From the NCBI GenBank assembly GCA_003797895.1, contig RKQB01000005.1, positions 1 through 64,000 of the forward strand: DNA of 64,000 bases, written 5' to 3'. The translations under genes and the position numbers were made by a program. How positions within the stretch are numbered: position 1 is the first letter of the stretch; each line of letters opens with the position of its first letter. The notes beneath the pieces are model-generated. The model had not been told where the DNA came from and searched no databases. It saw nothing but the letters and a program-made list of their open reading frames with translations. Positions 16,560 through 25,938 of the stretch are shown here, one piece after another. This stretch comes from Cyclobacteriaceae bacterium YHN15 (GTDB taxonomy: Bacteria; Bacteroidota; Bacteroidia; Cytophagales; Cyclobacteriaceae).

Positions 16560-19418
16560 ATGCATAGTTTTTTAAGAAATACAGCCGCACAGATTTTAGA
16601 GGAATATCCTGATCTACAAAAATTGGTCATTGTTCTTCCAAACCGCCGTGCAGGTTTATTTTTTACACAGCATCTAGGAAGCTTAATTGACAAGCCAAGC
16701 TGGATGCCCGATGTCAAAAGCATTGAGGATATTTTTTATCAGCACGCTGGGCAAAGGCCTGCTGACGAATTGAGTTTGATTTTTGAACTGTACAAGGTGT
16801 ACCAAACACTGCATCCTGAACCGGAAACATTTGACAGGTTTTATTTCTGGGGGGAGATGATCTTAAAGGATTTCAATGATGTGGATCAATTTATGGCAGA
16901 TGCCTCAAAATTGTACCATCATCTTTCTGAAATCAAAGAACTGGAATCTGATTTAGGTTTTTTAAGTGACAGCCAATTGGAACTGATCCGTCAATTTTGG
17001 AATTCTTTTCAACGTCAGGATAGAAATCATCAGGAAAAATTCCTCAAGTTCTGGCAGCTGCTCAGCCCTTTATACACCAGTTTTAAGGCTTCCCTGGAAG
17101 TTGCCGGAATGGCTTATTCAGGCATGCTCTATCGCAAAGTGGCAGAATCTTTGGATCAAATTTCCAAAACAGATAAACACTTTGTATTTATTGGTTTCAA
17201 TGCATTTACGGCCACGGAAGAAATGCTTATCAAGCATTATATCACAGCAATTGGTGCTGAGATTTTCTGGGACATTGATTCTTACTATATGGAAGATAAG
17301 AATCAGGAAGCCGGGCTCTTTTTCAGGGCTTACAGGAATGATAAAGTGTTTGGGCCTACTTTCCCAAGCGAAATACCCGATCAGATTCAAAATAGGGATG
17401 CTAAAATCCATGTGTATGCTACACCTCTGAAAAGCAATCAGGCCAATCTCGTCGGTGCAATTCTTGAAAATGTGATAGATGGGGAGGATTGGAAGGAAAC
17501 AGTTGTCATCTTACCGGATGAACAGATGTTGTTCCCCATATTACACACCTTGCCCGGGCAGGTCGACAAGGTCAATGTCACTATGGGGTATCCTGTGAAA
17601 AATGCCCCTGTTTATGCCTTTTTGGAAGCTTTATTGGAGATGCAGCGCTATGTAAAGACGGAAGATGGGAAAGTGCTGTTTTACCATCAGGCTGTCAGGA
17701 ACCTGCTTTCTTCTACTTATTTAAAATCTGTCAATCCGGGGTTTGTACAGAAGCTTTTGAGTGAAGTTCAGGAGCATAATATGATTCATATTCCTCAAAG
17801 TAAACTCCATTCAGGAGGAAAGTTTTTTGAATTGGTGTTCCAACAATTACATGCCGATCAGCTTTTCCCATATCTATCGACTCTTATGGAAGAATTGGCA
17901 GGAAGGCTGGATGAGGAACCCTTACAGCGATCCTATTTATTTCAATGCTTTAAACAGCTCAATAGGCTAAGGGAGATATTTGAAAAGCAGGACAAAATAA
18001 CAGTTGACAGGGAATTTTTTATCCGCTTGTTTAGGCAGGTGTTCAGGGAGGTTAAATTACCTTTTGAAGGCGAACCTTTACAGGGTCTTCAGATCATGGG
18101 GGTATTGGAATCCAGGAACCTGGATTTCAGAAGGGTGATCATCTGTAATATGAATGAAGACAGTTTCCCTCCATCCGGAGGTATCAATTCGATGATTCCA
18201 TTCAATATCAGAAGGGCTTTTGGTCTTCCTGTTCAGGAACAAAATGATGCCATCTATGCCTATACTTTCTATCGCCTGTTACATAGTGCAGAAGAAGTAC
18301 ATATGATTTATACCACCGCCTCAGATCAGGGAAAGTCAGGGGAGAAGAGCCGCTATATCCATCAGATGATGGTAGAAATGGGTATAAATAAGAAAGAAGA
18401 GGTAATCTATGTACCCATAGATTTGAAAAGTCATGGTGAAATCACGATTGAAAAAGAACCGGAGGTAATGAAATTGTTGGATAGGTATGTTATCCGTCCT
18501 GATGGAAGTTCCCACACCAATTTTTCTCCTTCTGCTTTGAGCATGTATATGGATTGCAGATTGAAATTTTATCTCCGTTATTTGGCCGAAATCAAGGAAA
18601 AAGAAGAAGTGAAGGAAGAAGTCGATGCCTCTGTATTTGGGAATATTGCCCATTACAGCATGGAGTTTTTGTATGAAGGGTTTCAGGAAAGGAAAAAAAG
18701 GGTTTGGTTGGATAAGGATGATTTTGGGGATTTGAAAAAGAACTGGGTTTATCCGGCGATTGAAAAAGCCGTGAGGAAATTTTATCATCTGGAGGAAGAA
18801 GCGGACACGAAGCTAAGCGGACAAATGGCCATTGTAAGGGATGTGTTGAAAAAGTATATCGTCCGGCTTTTGGAAGTGGATGAAGAGGCAGCTCCTTTCA
18901 AAATCATTTCTATGGAGCAGGCTCATCATGCCAAATTTGAAATATTCACGCCGCTTGGCAATATTAAGGTTGGTCTCAAAGGATTTATTGACCGGGTGGA
19001 TGAACAAAATGGTATCGTTAGATTGATAGATTACAAATCAGGCGGCGATAAAAAGACCTTTCCACATATAGAGAGTCTATTTGATCGTGACGATAAGCAA
19101 AGGAATAAAGCAGTCATGCAGACCATGTATTATGGTTTGTTGTATCAATCGATGCATCCTGAGAACACCTTGCCACTGAAACCTGCCCTTTTCAATTTCA
19201 AAGAGATTTTTCAGGAAAATTTCAATCCCTATTTGTTGGAAAAATCAGGAAGATCCAATGGGATAGAGGTCTATGACTACCGTGATTATCAGGATGGGTA
19301 TGAAAATGGTTTAAAAAGTCTCTTGGAAGAATTGTATGATTCAGATGTTCCTTTTGATCAAACTTCAGACCTCGAAAAATGTAAGTACTGTGCGTATAAG
19401 GAGATTTGTGGCAGATAA
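16560..19418 (+). CDS. addB: AddB-like PD-(D/E)XK nuclease with Fe-S cysteines
   Basis: This 952-residue protein starts with LVIVLPNRRAGLFF, a UvrD/AddB-type N-terminus without a functional Walker A motif, and ends with a RecB-family nuclease domain: GFIDRVDEQNG and VRLIDYKSGGDKK carry the catalytic acidic residues and lysine. One cysteine (MYMDCRLKFYLRY, about residue 665) precedes the nuclease core and three follow at the extreme C-terminus (CKYCAYKEIC), the four-cysteine pattern of the AddB 4Fe-4S cluster. The gene follows addA with a 23-base gap, giving the expected two-subunit end-resection enzyme. An inverted repeat that could terminate transcription lies 20 bases after the stop. Confidence 0.87.
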   Translation: MHSFLRNTAAQILEEYPDLQKLVIVLPNRRAGLFFTQHLGSLIDKPSWMPDVKSIEDIFYQHAGQRPADELSLIFELYKVYQTLHPEPETFDRFYFWGEMILKDFNDVDQFMADASKLYHHLSEIKELESDLGFLSDSQLELIRQFWNSFQRQDRNHQEKFLKFWQLLSPLYTSFKASLEVAGMAYSGMLYRKVAESLDQISKTDKHFVFIGFNAFTATEEMLIKHYITAIGAEIFWDIDSYYMEDKNQEAGLFFRAYRNDKVFGPTFPSEIPDQIQNRDAKIHVYATPLKSNQANLVGAILENVIDGEDWKETVVILPDEQMLFPILHTLPGQVDKVNVTMGYPVKNAPVYAFLEALLEMQRYVKTEDGKVLFYHQAVRNLLSSTYLKSVNPGFVQKLLSEVQEHNMIHIPQSKLHSGGKFFELVFQQLHADQLFPYLSTLMEELAGRLDEEPLQRSYLFQCFKQLNRLREIFEKQDKITVDREFFIRLFRQVFREVKLPFEGEPLQGLQIMGVLESRNLDFRRVIICNMNEDSFPPSGGINSMIPFNIRRAFGLPVQEQNDAIYAYTFYRLLHSAEEVHMIYTTASDQGKSGEKSRYIHQMMVEMGINKKEEVIYVPIDLKSHGEITIEKEPEVMKLLDRYVIRPDGSSHTNFSPSALSMYMDCRLKFYLRYLAEIKEKEEVKEEVDASVFGNIAHYSMEFLYEGFQERKKRVWLDKDDFGDLKKNWVYPAIEKAVRKFYHLEEEADTKLSGQMAIVRDVLKKYIVRLLEVDEEAAPFKIISMEQAHHAKFEIFTPLGNIKVGLKGFIDRVDEQNGIVRLIDYKSGGDKKTFPHIESLFDRDDKQRNKAVMQTMYYGLLYQSMHPENTLPLKPALFNFKEIFQENFNPYLLEKSGRSNGIEVYDYRDYQDGYENGLKSLLEELYDSDVPFDQTSDLEKCKYCAYKEICGR

Positions 19419-19437
19419 AAATCCATAGCCAAAAATC

Positions 19438-19473
19438 CAAACTCCATCCCGATAGTTATCGGGATGGAGTTTG
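19438..19473. repeat. 17-bp perfect inverted repeat, CCCGATAGTTATCGGG type
   Basis: The arms CAAACTCCATCCCGATA and its exact complement flank a 2-base centre. The core CCCGATAGTTATCGGG also occurs in variant form near 27066-27083 and 27326-27344. It lies between the convergent addB and YciI-like genes and could act as a bidirectional terminator. It is followed by TTTGTAG and ATTTTTG short tandem repeats up to about 19515. Confidence 0.75.
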
Positions 19474-19520
19474 TAGTTTGTAGTTTGTAGTTTGGATTTT
19501 TGATTTTTGATTTTGGAATT

Positions 19521-19976
19521 TTAGAAAGCTTTTTTCTGCACTTTCTCATGCACTTCCGGCACCATCATCAGCGCTGCTGATCCGTACCATTCCACCAGCT
19601 CCATTTTCAGGACACCTGCCTGAACAGCGGGATCGGTGTTGGTTAGTTCTTCGGCCTCGGCTTTTGTAGCGACATCAAACAGGAAAATACCTCTCTTTTC
19701 ACCGCCATTGGAAAAAGGTCCGGCTAAAATCAGTTTTCCCATTTCTGCCAACCTGTTAATATTGGTCATATGACCTTTTTGAATCTCTAACCTTTCTTCT
19801 TGTGAATATTCCCTGACCCTGTCACCTGCCAGTAAAAAAGCCATAACGTAGGTTTTCATGCCATAGTCATCTGCTCCCAATTTGTTGGCAAGCTCAGCAT
19901 CATAGGGAGATCCTGCTTGACTGAAAACCGGAAAACAGAAAATCACCATTATCAGAAAAGAGACAGTTAATTTCAT
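19521..19976 (-). CDS. Exported YciI-like protein
   Basis: After a signal peptide (MKLTVSFLIMVIFCFPVFSQ, cleavage near residue 20) the protein has a YCII-related dimeric alpha-beta barrel: YVMAFLLAGDR near the start, then HMTNINRLAEMGKLILAGPF, GIFLFDVATKAEAEELTNTDPAVQAG. The H...N.L...G....GP.. pattern is the family core. YciI domains are small ferredoxin-like folds, occasionally linked to dehydrochlorination or binding of small molecules, with no general function known. An exported version is unusual relative to Escherichia coli YciI but common in Bacteroidota. It is a single gene, convergent with addB. Confidence 0.85.
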   Translation of the reverse strand: MKLTVSFLIMVIFCFPVFSQAGSPYDAELANKLGADDYGMKTYVMAFLLAGDRVREYSQEERLEIQKGHMTNINRLAEMGKLILAGPFSNGGEKRGIFLFDVATKAEAEELTNTDPAVQAGVLKMELVEWYGSAALMMVPEVHEKVQKKAF

Positions 19977-20124
19977 GTGTTTATAAATTTTTTCTTAAAG
20001 GCCACATGGAATCCCGCACCACTCATAATCATACCATTGTGTGAGGTTTCCCCTCGTGTTCGATTTCATAGGTTTAGATTTTTGTTAATTTGAAATTTAA
20101 AATTGATGACTCGTATTTTCCAGC

Positions 20125-21699
20125 TTATTTCCCTGGTTTTTTCTTTTTACCGCCAGATTTCTCTTCTTCTGTAGTCAAGGCAAATTGGTATTCATCTTCT
20201 GCCAGTATCTGTTTTGCGCCCTGGTCAAAAACAATATTTTTATAATATATGGGTAAAAGGTAATCACCTTGTTCATCCATGATGCCATATTTCTCGCCTA
20301 TTCTTACCAAAACCCTGTTAAGCTCCTCCCTTCTGAGCTCCTCAAACTTTGGTTCTATGATTTCTTTTCCATCAGGAGCAATAAGCCCAAATTGATTGTT
20401 GTTTTCTGATATGAAATAATTATCCGCACCCATTGAAATTCTGTCATATCCTTGGGTCAACAGGAAATTACCATTCCGGTCCAGGAGATTGTTTTTTCCA
20501 CTTTGTCTGACTGTTGCAACCCCTCTTCTGAAATCCGAAACCTGCTCGAATTTTGCAGGACTGATGATGGAACCATTTCTGTCCACAAAGCCCCAGAGCC
20601 CCATCATTCTGATAGCTGCAAATCCTTCATTGAATTTTCTCACTTCTTCAAATTGAGCTTCGATGACCCAATCACCGGATTTGTTGATATATCCAAAGTT
20701 TCCGTTTTTCAAGGCTCCGAAGTACCCTTCATTTCCCGGAAGAATCTTTTCTACTCCTTCAATTGGCTTTACTTCCCATCCATTAGGACCCAGTAAACCA
20801 ATGGTATTGTCTCTTAAATGTACATTGTAATGTTTTTCTCCAACAGGAATAACTTTTTCCATGCCGGTCTGGTCCAATAAGATGCCATCATTATTCATTA
20901 CCCTCCTCAGTTTACCATGGATGTACTCCAGCATCATACCATCTTCCAAAGTGATTTTATGATAGGAGGAATAACTGATAAAAGCCTTCCCTTCTCTACC
21001 CCTGATCAGCATATATTGGTTGCCATCAAAGGCGTAAAAATAATCATCCTCCAAATGGACAAGATGATCAATTACCGGTTGCAATACATAATTGCCCTCT
21101 CTATTGATCAGACCAAAGCCGGTGGCTTCCTTACAGCCCAGGTAATTTTCATTGACCTGCCATATATCGTCATATAATTTTTCCGGATTGCTGGATAGCG
21201 GGAGGAAGTATCCTTGTGCACTTTTGCCGATAACCTGGCCATTTGTAGCCAATATGGCCTCGTCAAAAGTTCCTATGAAGCCGGTTTCCCTGGTGGAATG
21301 GTCATATACCCAATATTGATTCCCCTTTTTGGCAAGTAGTCTGGTAAAAAATGTTTGAATTTCCTCGTATTCAGGTGGGAAAATTTCTTCTCCATACTCA
21401 TGGAAAGCCCCTGTACCATCAGGACCCTTCACTATCAGCCAAGGTTGGTCATAGAAATCTACTTTTTCAGCCTTAAGGTTGATATAAGGTTTATACTCTT
21501 TGCTGAGAAGTTTAAGTTCATTATTGGCCGTACTGATCCGTACTGATTCGCTGAGAATGCTGATCTGATCGTATTCAAGTCTGGACTTGAGTTTGAGATT
21601 CTGATCATAGACCTCATAAGTCTGTGCCTTTAGGCTACTGAAAGAGAATAATGCGTATGAAATATATAAAATGGTGCCCCTGCGTAAATGTTCCTTCAT
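20125..21699 (-). CDS. WG-repeat protein, exported
   Basis: Several degenerate WG/KWG repeats run through the protein, for example KNGNFGYINKSGDWVIEAQFEEV, GLWGFVDRNGSIISPAKFEQV and NNQFGLIAPDGKEIIEPKFEEL, each about 45 residues. The best start is the ATG at 21699, which gives a signal peptide (MKEHLRRGTILYISYALF...LKAQ) and 524 residues; the longer frame from 21750 adds a polar leader. WG repeats form solenoid or propeller-like surfaces for binding and have no enzymatic activity known. The C-terminus is lysine-rich (SGGKKKKPGK). The gene is divergent from the glycosyltransferase gene, so a regulatory region is shared around 21700-21816. Confidence 0.87.
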   Translation of the reverse strand: MKEHLRRGTILYISYALFSFSSLKAQTYEVYDQNLKLKSRLEYDQISILSESVRISTANNELKLLSKEYKPYINLKAEKVDFYDQPWLIVKGPDGTGAFHEYGEEIFPPEYEEIQTFFTRLLAKKGNQYWVYDHSTRETGFIGTFDEAILATNGQVIGKSAQGYFLPLSSNPEKLYDDIWQVNENYLGCKEATGFGLINREGNYVLQPVIDHLVHLEDDYFYAFDGNQYMLIRGREGKAFISYSSYHKITLEDGMMLEYIHGKLRRVMNNDGILLDQTGMEKVIPVGEKHYNVHLRDNTIGLLGPNGWEVKPIEGVEKILPGNEGYFGALKNGNFGYINKSGDWVIEAQFEEVRKFNEGFAAIRMMGLWGFVDRNGSIISPAKFEQVSDFRRGVATVRQSGKNNLLDRNGNFLLTQGYDRISMGADNYFISENNNQFGLIAPDGKEIIEPKFEELRREELNRVLVRIGEKYGIMDEQGDYLLPIYYKNIVFDQGAKQILAEDEYQFALTTEEEKSGGKKKKPGK

Positions 21700-21815
21700 A
21701 TGAATCGGTAATTGAGCAAGTAAATTAAATTGATTGTCGCTGTTATTCAAGAATGGATGCTCTTTTTATTTTATTATTGTTAAATCATTTCATATTAAAC
21801 AGGATAAGCTGAATA

Positions 21816-23156
21816 GTGTTGACAGGATCATCCCATAAGAAACAAATCATTTTAGTTTTGAGCATTTTGCTTTTTATGGCCGCTTTGCTCACAATGGGCT
21901 ATTTCTTACCGAGATCGGCTTTCTATTCGCAATTATCAATGTTCATTTTGGCTTTCTTGTCATATTGGGTTCTTTATCGCCTTTCCAAAGAAGGGAAAGT
22001 TTCAATACCATTTGGCTTGGGATTGGCCATTTTATTCCGCCTGTTGTTGTTATTTGCAATACCCGAGCTGTCGGATGATTTTTACCGCTTTATTTTTGAT
22101 GGACAGCTGATTAAATCCGGCATCAATCCCTACGCTTTTTTGCCGGAAGTGGCCTTTACCCATTTAGATATAAAAGAATTTGGGGGATATTGGCAGTCTC
22201 TAATGGAAGGTATGAATTCCCGCTCTTACTTTTCTATTTATCCACCCCTTCATCAGTTTTTCTTCTGGCTATCATCACTGGCCGGAGAAACCCTCATGCG
22301 CAATATCCTGATCTTACGTTTGGTGATTTTGGGTTTTGAAGGATTGAATTTCTACCTCATTTTTAGAATTACAAAAGACTGGAATTTGCCGGAATCAAGG
22401 TTATGGCTCTATGCTTTCAATCCTTTGGTGATCTTGGAGCTGAGTGGGAATCTACATTTTGAGGGCATTGTCCTTACCGGACTTCTGGCTACCCTTTATT
22501 TTTTTGGAAAAAAGAAGTTGCTTATGTCCAATCTGGGATGGGTTTGGGCTGTAGGGGTAAAATTGACCCCATTGATGTTTGGACCTGTTTTGTTGAAGTT
22601 TTGGGGTAAGGACAGGAGATGGGGATTTATTTTTGCTGCCTCGGGTTTTATTTTGCTCTTCTTTTGGCCTCTATTTTTGGGTGACAGCCTTGTAAACTAC
22701 TTGCAGAGTTTCAGGCTTTATCAATCAAAATTTGAGTTCAATGCTTCTATATATTATCTGATCAGATGGATTTCGGGTTTTTTTATGGATTATAATCCAA
22801 TTGTATATGTTGGGCCCTTCCTCAATTACTTGGCTTTGGCACTTATTTTGGGAATAAGCTTATTCAGGAAAATGGGGAATGCAAGGGAATTAGCTGCTGC
22901 TATTTTATGGATATATCTTTGCTACTTGCTTCTTCAGACCGTGGTCCATCCCTGGTATATTATTCCCGCCTTCGGTATCAGTGTATTGAGCAACAACAGA
23001 ATTTTCCTTATTTGGTCAGCCTTGGTGTTTTTATCCTATAGTGCATATGCTGATGAAATGCGGGTAATTGAAAACCAATTCTTGTTAATCCTGGAATATG
23101 GGGTCTTGGTCGGTTTTATTTATTGGAATTATTTAAAGAGATTTGTTCAACCTTAA
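21816..23156 (+). CDS. Multi-pass membrane glycosyltransferase (mannosyltransferase-like)
   Basis: This protein of about 445 residues has ten or more hydrophobic helices. Soon after helix 2 it carries LSDDFYRFIFDGQLIKSG (Asp87-Asp88), and it has NPYAFLP and SIYPPLHQFFFW downstream. Those are the acidic catalytic loop and partner motif of GT-C fold polyprenol-phosphate sugar transferases similar to the GT87/DUF2029 mannosyltransferases. These enzymes use lipid-linked sugars on the outer face of the inner membrane. No ATG is available: the start is GTG at 21816 or TTG at 21819. It is the first gene of a co-directional run that continues with two lipoprotein genes. The acceptor is unknown. Confidence 0.75.
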   Translation: MLTGSSHKKQIILVLSILLFMAALLTMGYFLPRSAFYSQLSMFILAFLSYWVLYRLSKEGKVSIPFGLGLAILFRLLLLFAIPELSDDFYRFIFDGQLIKSGINPYAFLPEVAFTHLDIKEFGGYWQSLMEGMNSRSYFSIYPPLHQFFFWLSSLAGETLMRNILILRLVILGFEGLNFYLIFRITKDWNLPESRLWLYAFNPLVILELSGNLHFEGIVLTGLLATLYFFGKKKLLMSNLGWVWAVGVKLTPLMFGPVLLKFWGKDRRWGFIFAASGFILLFFWPLFLGDSLVNYLQSFRLYQSKFEFNASIYYLIRWISGFFMDYNPIVYVGPFLNYLALALILGISLFRKMGNARELAAAILWIYLCYLLLQTVVHPWYIIPAFGISVLSNNRIFLIWSALVFLSYSAYADEMRVIENQFLLILEYGVLVGFIYWNYLKRFVQP

Positions 23157-23169
23157 TTGTAAGCAGATT

Positions 23170-23907
23170 ATGATAAGATATTCTTTCAATATATTCTTTT
23201 TTCTTTTTTTCCTTTTGAATTCCTGCGACACCAGAGACAGACAGGCGGTTGCCATTATTGAAAAGTCAATTGAGGCACATGGTAGCCAGAAAGCATGGAA
23301 TAAGGTTCAATCCATCTCCATGGTCAGGGATTTATGGTTGTTTGATGAGAACGGGGCTGTTGAGTCCAATGCCAGACAGGAAAATGAATTTAGGCTTAAA
23401 CCCTATTTTGAGGCTAAAATGAGCTGGGAAAAGGACAGTTTACAGCATAGGGTAATTTTTGATGGGATTAAAACGCAATATTGGATGGGTACCAATGAAA
23501 TTCAAAATGAAGGTTTCCTCCAAAGTAAAAAAAGAGATATTGATGCCGCATTTTATGTATTGACCAAACCTTTTGATCTGCTTGATGAGGGTAAAAACCT
23601 TACTTATGAAGGTAAAACTGAATTGCCGGGAGGCATTGAGGTGGAAACGGTCAAAGTGGTGGACGGTAATCCTGAGGATCCCAATACAGATATCTGGTGG
23701 TATTTCTTTGATCCGAAGAGTTTTGAAATACTGGCCTATAAAGTGAAGACCACTGATCATTACAGTTTGGTCTATAACCAAGGATGGGACAGCAGTACGG
23801 GTATTTTATTGCCTGCCAAAAGAGAGAGTTTCAGAGTGGACGCTTTGGGGAACCATTTATACCGAAGAGCGCTTTATGCATATGGACTTTATAGAATTAA
23901 GAATTAA
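23170..23907 (+). CDS. Lipoprotein, DUF6503-like (paralogue 1)
   Basis: The ATG at 23170 gives a lipoprotein signal (MIRYSFNIFFFLFFLLNSC-D) and a mature protein with AVAIIEKSIEAHGSQKAWNKVQSI, a pattern seen in Bacteroidota DUF6503-like proteins, then a beta-rich region with WMGTNEI and IWWYFFDPKSFEIL. It is about 245 residues. The neighbour 62 bases downstream is a paralogue with the same layout. LolA-like or LppX-like half-barrels have similar beta-rich patterns, so lipid binding is possible, but this is inference. It starts 14 bases after the membrane transferase gene and may be cotranscribed. Confidence 0.7.
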   Translation: MIRYSFNIFFFLFFLLNSCDTRDRQAVAIIEKSIEAHGSQKAWNKVQSISMVRDLWLFDENGAVESNARQENEFRLKPYFEAKMSWEKDSLQHRVIFDGIKTQYWMGTNEIQNEGFLQSKKRDIDAAFYVLTKPFDLLDEGKNLTYEGKTELPGGIEVETVKVVDGNPEDPNTDIWWYFFDPKSFEILAYKVKTTDHYSLVYNQGWDSSTGILLPAKRESFRVDALGNHLYRRALYAYGLYRIKN

Positions 23908-23969
23908 GAATTACCAATTACAGGCCAAGAGGCTGAAATCAATAGAAAAGCTTAATTAACCCACAAGAT

Positions 23970-24707
23970 ATGCGCAACATCATTTACCTATTCCTTGCAT
24001 TTTCCGTGCTATCCTCCTGCGAAACGAAATCCGAAGCGCAGAAAATAGTGGATCAATCCATAGCCGCCCATGGTGGCGAATTATTTGAGAAGGCAAGAAT
24101 CAGTTTTGATTTTAGAGACAGAAGTTATCAGATATTCAAATCCCCAAATAGCTTTGAATATATCCGGGAATTCACCGACTCGACAGGTCAGGTAAGGGAC
24201 GTCCTGAACAATGAAGGCTTTCAAAGAACAATAAACGGTGAGAAAGTACAATTGACAGAGGAACGAACCGGCGCATTCAGCAGATCGGTCAATTCTGTCG
24301 CTTATTTTGCCTTTTTGCCTTATGGTCTCAATGATCCTGCAGTATTTAAAACTTACTTGGGAGAGGATGAAATCGACGGAAAAACTTACCACTTGGTGAA
24401 AGTCACTTTTTCAGAAGATGGAGGAGGAGAGGATTTTGATGATATCTTCCTGTATTGGTTTGACAAAGAGACTTTTTTAATTGATTACTTGGCCTATTCT
24501 TACCATACCGATGGGGGAGGTGTGCGTTTCAGAAAAGCCATTCAACAACACAATGTCAATGGTTTGATTTTCAAGGATTATGAAAATTACAAGCCCGAAG
24601 ATAAAAATACCCCTGTTGACCAAATGGGTAATTTGTATAAAGAAGGTAAATTGGAATTGCTATCTGAGATTCTTTTGGAAAATATCCAGGTAGAATTGAT
24701 CAAATAA
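23970..24707 (+). CDS. Lipoprotein, DUF6503-like (paralogue 2)
   Basis: A 245-residue lipoprotein (MRNIIYLFLAFSVLSSC-E) with AQKIVDQSIAAHGGELFEKARISF after the signal, the same opening as its upstream neighbour, and IFLYWFDKETFLIDYLAYSYHTDGG later, matching the IWWYFFDPKSF region of paralogue 1. Overall similarity looks moderate, so the duplication is old. The 62-base spacer between them contains an AGAATTAAGAATTA-type short repeat. The downstream hydrolase-OsmC gene follows after 22 bases. Function unknown; the pair may bind a hydrophobic ligand in the periplasm. Confidence 0.72.
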   Translation: MRNIIYLFLAFSVLSSCETKSEAQKIVDQSIAAHGGELFEKARISFDFRDRSYQIFKSPNSFEYIREFTDSTGQVRDVLNNEGFQRTINGEKVQLTEERTGAFSRSVNSVAYFAFLPYGLNDPAVFKTYLGEDEIDGKTYHLVKVTFSEDGGGEDFDDIFLYWFDKETFLIDYLAYSYHTDGGGVRFRKAIQQHNVNGLIFKDYENYKPEDKNTPVDQMGNLYKEGKLELLSEILLENIQVELIK

Positions 24708-24729
24708 CTTAACCATTAACGAAAGGGCC

Positions 24730-25938
24730 ATGAAAATTGAAAGACTTAATTTCAAAAATAAAGATGGCTTTGAGCTTTCAGCCAGGCTTTATCTTCCTTT
24801 GGATGAACCGCCTAGGTTTTATGCAATTTTTGCACATTGCTTTACCTGTTCCAAGAATTTCAAGGCGGTCAGTAATATCAGCAATATGCTTTCCCAATTG
24901 GGAATTGCAGTACTGAGTTTTGATTTTACCGGCTTGGGCAATTCTGAAGGAAACTTTGAAGAAACCGGTTTTTCCTCCAATGTAGATGATCTGCTTGCTG
25001 CTGCTGATTTTTTAGAAAAAAATTATGAGGCTCCAAAGTTGCTCGTCGGCCATTCTTTGGGCGGTTCGGCTGTGATATTTGCAGCAGCTGAACTCGATTA
25101 TGTGGAAGCAGTAGTCACTATTGGTTCCCCAGCGAATCCCAAACATGTCAAAAAACTCTTCGAATCGGATATAACAACCATCAAAAAAGAAGGGTCAGCC
25201 AAAGTAAATATCGGAGGAAGGAGCTTCAGGATCAAAAATGATTTTGTAGAGGATTTGGAAAGCAAAAACCTGCCTGATTTGATTTCAAAAATAAGGAAAG
25301 CCTTTTTATTTCTTCATTCACCCCAGGATCAAATTGTGGATATATCCAATGCTGCCGAGCTCTATCAAAATGCCCATCATCCCAAAAGCTTTGTTTCTTT
25401 GGATGGGGCCGATCATTTATTGTCTGATGAAAATGAAAGCAAATATGCCGGTGAGTTAATAAGCACTTGGTCCAAAAAATATCTCCCGGAAGAAATAAGA
25501 GAAAATGACATCAAGGGGCATCAGGTAAAAGTCAGGCTTTTTGGCGACAGTTATACGTCAGAAGTCAAAACGCCTTACCATCACTTGTTAGCAGATGAAC
25601 CCAAAGATGTCGGCGGCGCAAACCTAGGGCCAACACCTTATGATTTGTTGATGGCTTCTCTTGGCGCATGTACAGTCATGACTCTGAAGATGTACACCCA
25701 ACGAAAAGGCTGGGATTTGAAAGAAATCAATGTGTACCTTGATCATGATAAAGTTCACAAAGAAGATTCCGAAGACTTTGATAAAAAAGGTTCAAAGGTC
25801 AGCAGATTTACAAGAAGCCTCGAAATCAAAGGGGATTTGAATGAGGAGATGAAAGACAAGCTTTTGGAAATTGCCAATAAATGTCCTGTACATAGGACAT
25901 TGCATGAAGACATCATCATTGAGACCAAATTCAAATGA
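24730..25938 (+). CDS. Alpha/beta hydrolase-OsmC fusion protein
   Basis: Two complete domains are fused in 402 residues. Residues 1-255 are an alpha/beta hydrolase with nucleophile Ser109 in VGHSLGG, FDFTGLGNSEGNF upstream and GADHLLSDENE carrying the likely catalytic His. Residues of about 262-402 are an OsmC/Ohr-type domain with LLADEPKDVGGANLGPTP, and the redox cysteines Cys314 (SLGACTVMT) and Cys385 (KCPVHRTL). OsmC proteins reduce organic hydroperoxides, so the fused enzyme may release and reduce lipid or acyl peroxides; this coupling is inference, although the fusion is known from other bacteria. Its stop overlaps the next start (ATGA), so the GH113-like gene is translationally coupled. 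Confidence 0.93.
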   Translation: MKIERLNFKNKDGFELSARLYLPLDEPPRFYAIFAHCFTCSKNFKAVSNISNMLSQLGIAVLSFDFTGLGNSEGNFEETGFSSNVDDLLAAADFLEKNYEAPKLLVGHSLGGSAVIFAAAELDYVEAVVTIGSPANPKHVKKLFESDITTIKKEGSAKVNIGGRSFRIKNDFVEDLESKNLPDLISKIRKAFLFLHSPQDQIVDISNAAELYQNAHHPKSFVSLDGADHLLSDENESKYAGELISTWSKKYLPEEIRENDIKGHQVKVRLFGDSYTSEVKTPYHHLLADEPKDVGGANLGPTPYDLLMASLGACTVMTLKMYTQRKGWDLKEINVYLDHDKVHKEDSEDFDKKGSKVSRFTRSLEIKGDLNEEMKDKLLEIANKCPVHRTLHEDIIIETKFK

